Part shown: positions 62,009 through 64,000 of the stretch, one piece after another | How positions within the stretch are numbered: the stretch's first letter is position 1 | Layout of the letters: each line of letters starts with the position of its first letter | Assembly (NCBI RefSeq): GCF_002960625.1 | Contig: NZ_POJH01000031.1 | Span: forward strand, 1-64,000 | DNA: 64,000 bases | From: Streptococcus suis | GTDB lineage: Bacteria > Bacillota > Bacilli > Lactobacillales > Streptococcaceae | Direction of reading: 5' to 3' | Notes under the pieces: model-generated | What the model was told of the DNA's origin: nothing | Seen by the model: the letters and a program-made list of their open reading frames with translations, nothing else | Database searches by the model: none | Made by a program: the position numbers and the translations under genes

Positions 62009-62671
62009 CTATAGATAATAGTAAGCCAAAAAGGCCCAAGCGTTATTGATAAAATGTACTGCAATGGGGTAGATAAGATAGTCAGTTTTGTAATAGAGGT
62101 AGCCCAATAAGAAACCCGGGCTTGCATAAATAATCCAAGAACCCAAATCTGTCGGTTCATGCAAGAAGGCAAAAATCAAGCCAGATACTACAATTCCCAA
62201 AACCTTGTACTTTTCAAATAACTTCTTGAACAGATAACCTCTAACAATTATTTCTTCTGAAATAGCAGGTAGACATACAAAATTTATGAAGGCTAGCCAA
62301 GCTGGAATCTTCTCCAAAATCATTTCAATATCCATCTGATTGGCAGTATCCTCAATCCCTTGGAGATCCATAATAAAATAACCTAGCTTTTTACTTAAAT
62401 AAGCAATGGAAAATGTTAGTGCTACAATCCCAAAGCCCTTCCAGGTCAGGATTTTTTTATCCCAAATGGCAATTCCATTCCTTTCAGCCCTCCAGCACAT
62501 AAACGCAAGCACAATCAGTGAGATCAGACCTGCAACATATTGAGCTACTGGCGAAGAAGACGCATCCAAAATCAAATCTGGAAGAACCGCAAGCATCATA
62601 AAACCAAAAACTCTCAATAATATCCAAAGTTTCCGACCAAGCCACTTCATGTTATACCTAAATTTTTCCAC
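62009..62671 (-). CDS. CPBP family intramembrane metalloprotease, copy 2
   Basis: A 220-residue paralogue of the gene at 61282, with a GTG start at 62671 (AAGGAG six bases upstream). Motifs Glu139-Glu140-x3-Arg144, His171 and His206 are conserved, and the C-terminal half (from G-I-E-D-T-A-N-Q) is close to identical to copy 1. The N-terminal third and the loop after residue 30 differ most. Likely a recent tandem duplication. Confidence 0.88.
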   Translation of the reverse strand: MEKFRYNMKWLGRKLWILLRVFGFMMLAVLPDLILDASSSPVAQYVAGLISLIVLAFMCWRAERNGIAIWDKKILTWKGFGIVALTFSIAYLSKKLGYFIMDLQGIEDTANQMDIEMILEKIPAWLAFINFVCLPAISEEIIVRGYLFKKLFEKYKVLGIVVSGLIFAFLHEPTDLGSWIIYASPGFLLGYLYYKTDYLIYPIAVHFINNAWAFLAYYYL

Positions 62672-62798
62672 ACCAATCTCCTTAACTACTACAGAACATT
62701 GACAATATAGAATATATCCTGACGCCTATATATTTTGTATCATTTATATAAAACAATTTTACAACAATACAAATATTTTGTCAATAAAAACCAAGAAA

Positions 62799-62814
62799 AA
62801 AATACTAGGTCTTC

Positions 62815-62824
<10 letters not shown>
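62799..62824 (-). terminator. Terminator of the accD-accA operon
   Basis: On the minus strand AATACTAGG pairs perfectly with CCTAGTATT (loop AAGA) and runs into TTTTTTC. The accA stop codon lies within the stem. Confidence 0.8.

Positions 62825-64000
<1,176 letters not shown>

Overview
The window reads as chromosomal DNA of a low-GC Gram-positive coccus, most likely Streptococcus suis or a close relative. The evidence is the streptococcal gene order: nrdR-dnaB-dnaI-der; gnd next to an aspartate-less RitR/CovR-type regulator; rsmH-ftsL-pbp2X-mraY; metQ-M20 peptidase-metN-metI; manLMN-manO-serS; and accD-accA at the right edge. No tRNA, rRNA, prophage, intact insertion sequence or CRISPR array was seen.

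Layout. 1-8.5 kb: BI-1 membrane protein, HD hydrolase, rRNA methyltransferase, acylphosphatase, yidC, greA, mltG, GNAT, murC and a murC-linked protein. 8.6-19 kb: SNF2 helicase with a SWIM zinc finger, two tandem paralogous membrane proteins, der, nitroreductase, dnaI, dnaB, nrdR, an AI-2E-type permease and the RitR-like regulator. 19.2-29.7 kb: gnd, YceD, trxB, DUF4059, a cshB-like helicase, EcsC-like protein, then the division/cell-wall cluster mraY-pbp2X-ftsL-rsmH. 29.7-32.1 kb: an accessory cassette in the opposite direction, made of a small XRE regulator preceded by four copies of an 18-bp operator plus four unknown membrane proteins. 32.3-36 kb: trkH-trkA potassium uptake and a MATE exporter. 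36-44.4 kb: a membrane metalloprotease, small proteins, the T-box-controlled glyQ-glyS pair, a frameshifted B3/B4 gene, and a poorly known two-gene membrane operon behind a tandem palindrome/promoter array. 44.4-53 kb: methionine uptake (metQ, M20, metN, metI), a C26 amidohydrolase and methionine synthesis (metE-metF). 53.5-64 kb: purine permease, HAD phosphatase, the CcpA-type manLMN operon, manO, T-box serS, PspC protein, two tandem CPBP proteins, and accA-accD.

Three themes stand out. First, regulation is visible in the DNA: two T-boxes, a cre site inside the manL promoter, matched inverted repeats before metE and metQ, and the four-operator XRE leader. Second, a 77-99 bp BOX-like repeat sits 20-40 bp upstream of the start codons of der, cshB and glyQ; at glyQ the insertion is bounded by a second copy of the glyQ ribosome-binding site and first codons. 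Third, there is much small-scale duplication and decay: tandem membrane-protein pairs, an internally duplicated 360-residue protein, and two frameshifted genes. PBP2X carries Ser551 directly after KSG, a position I recall (not checked) as tied to beta-lactam non-susceptibility in S. suis, and the RitR-like regulator has Ser at the phospho-acceptor position plus Cys128.

The best candidate for an undescribed system is the XRE/membrane-protein cassette at 29.73-32.13 kb.
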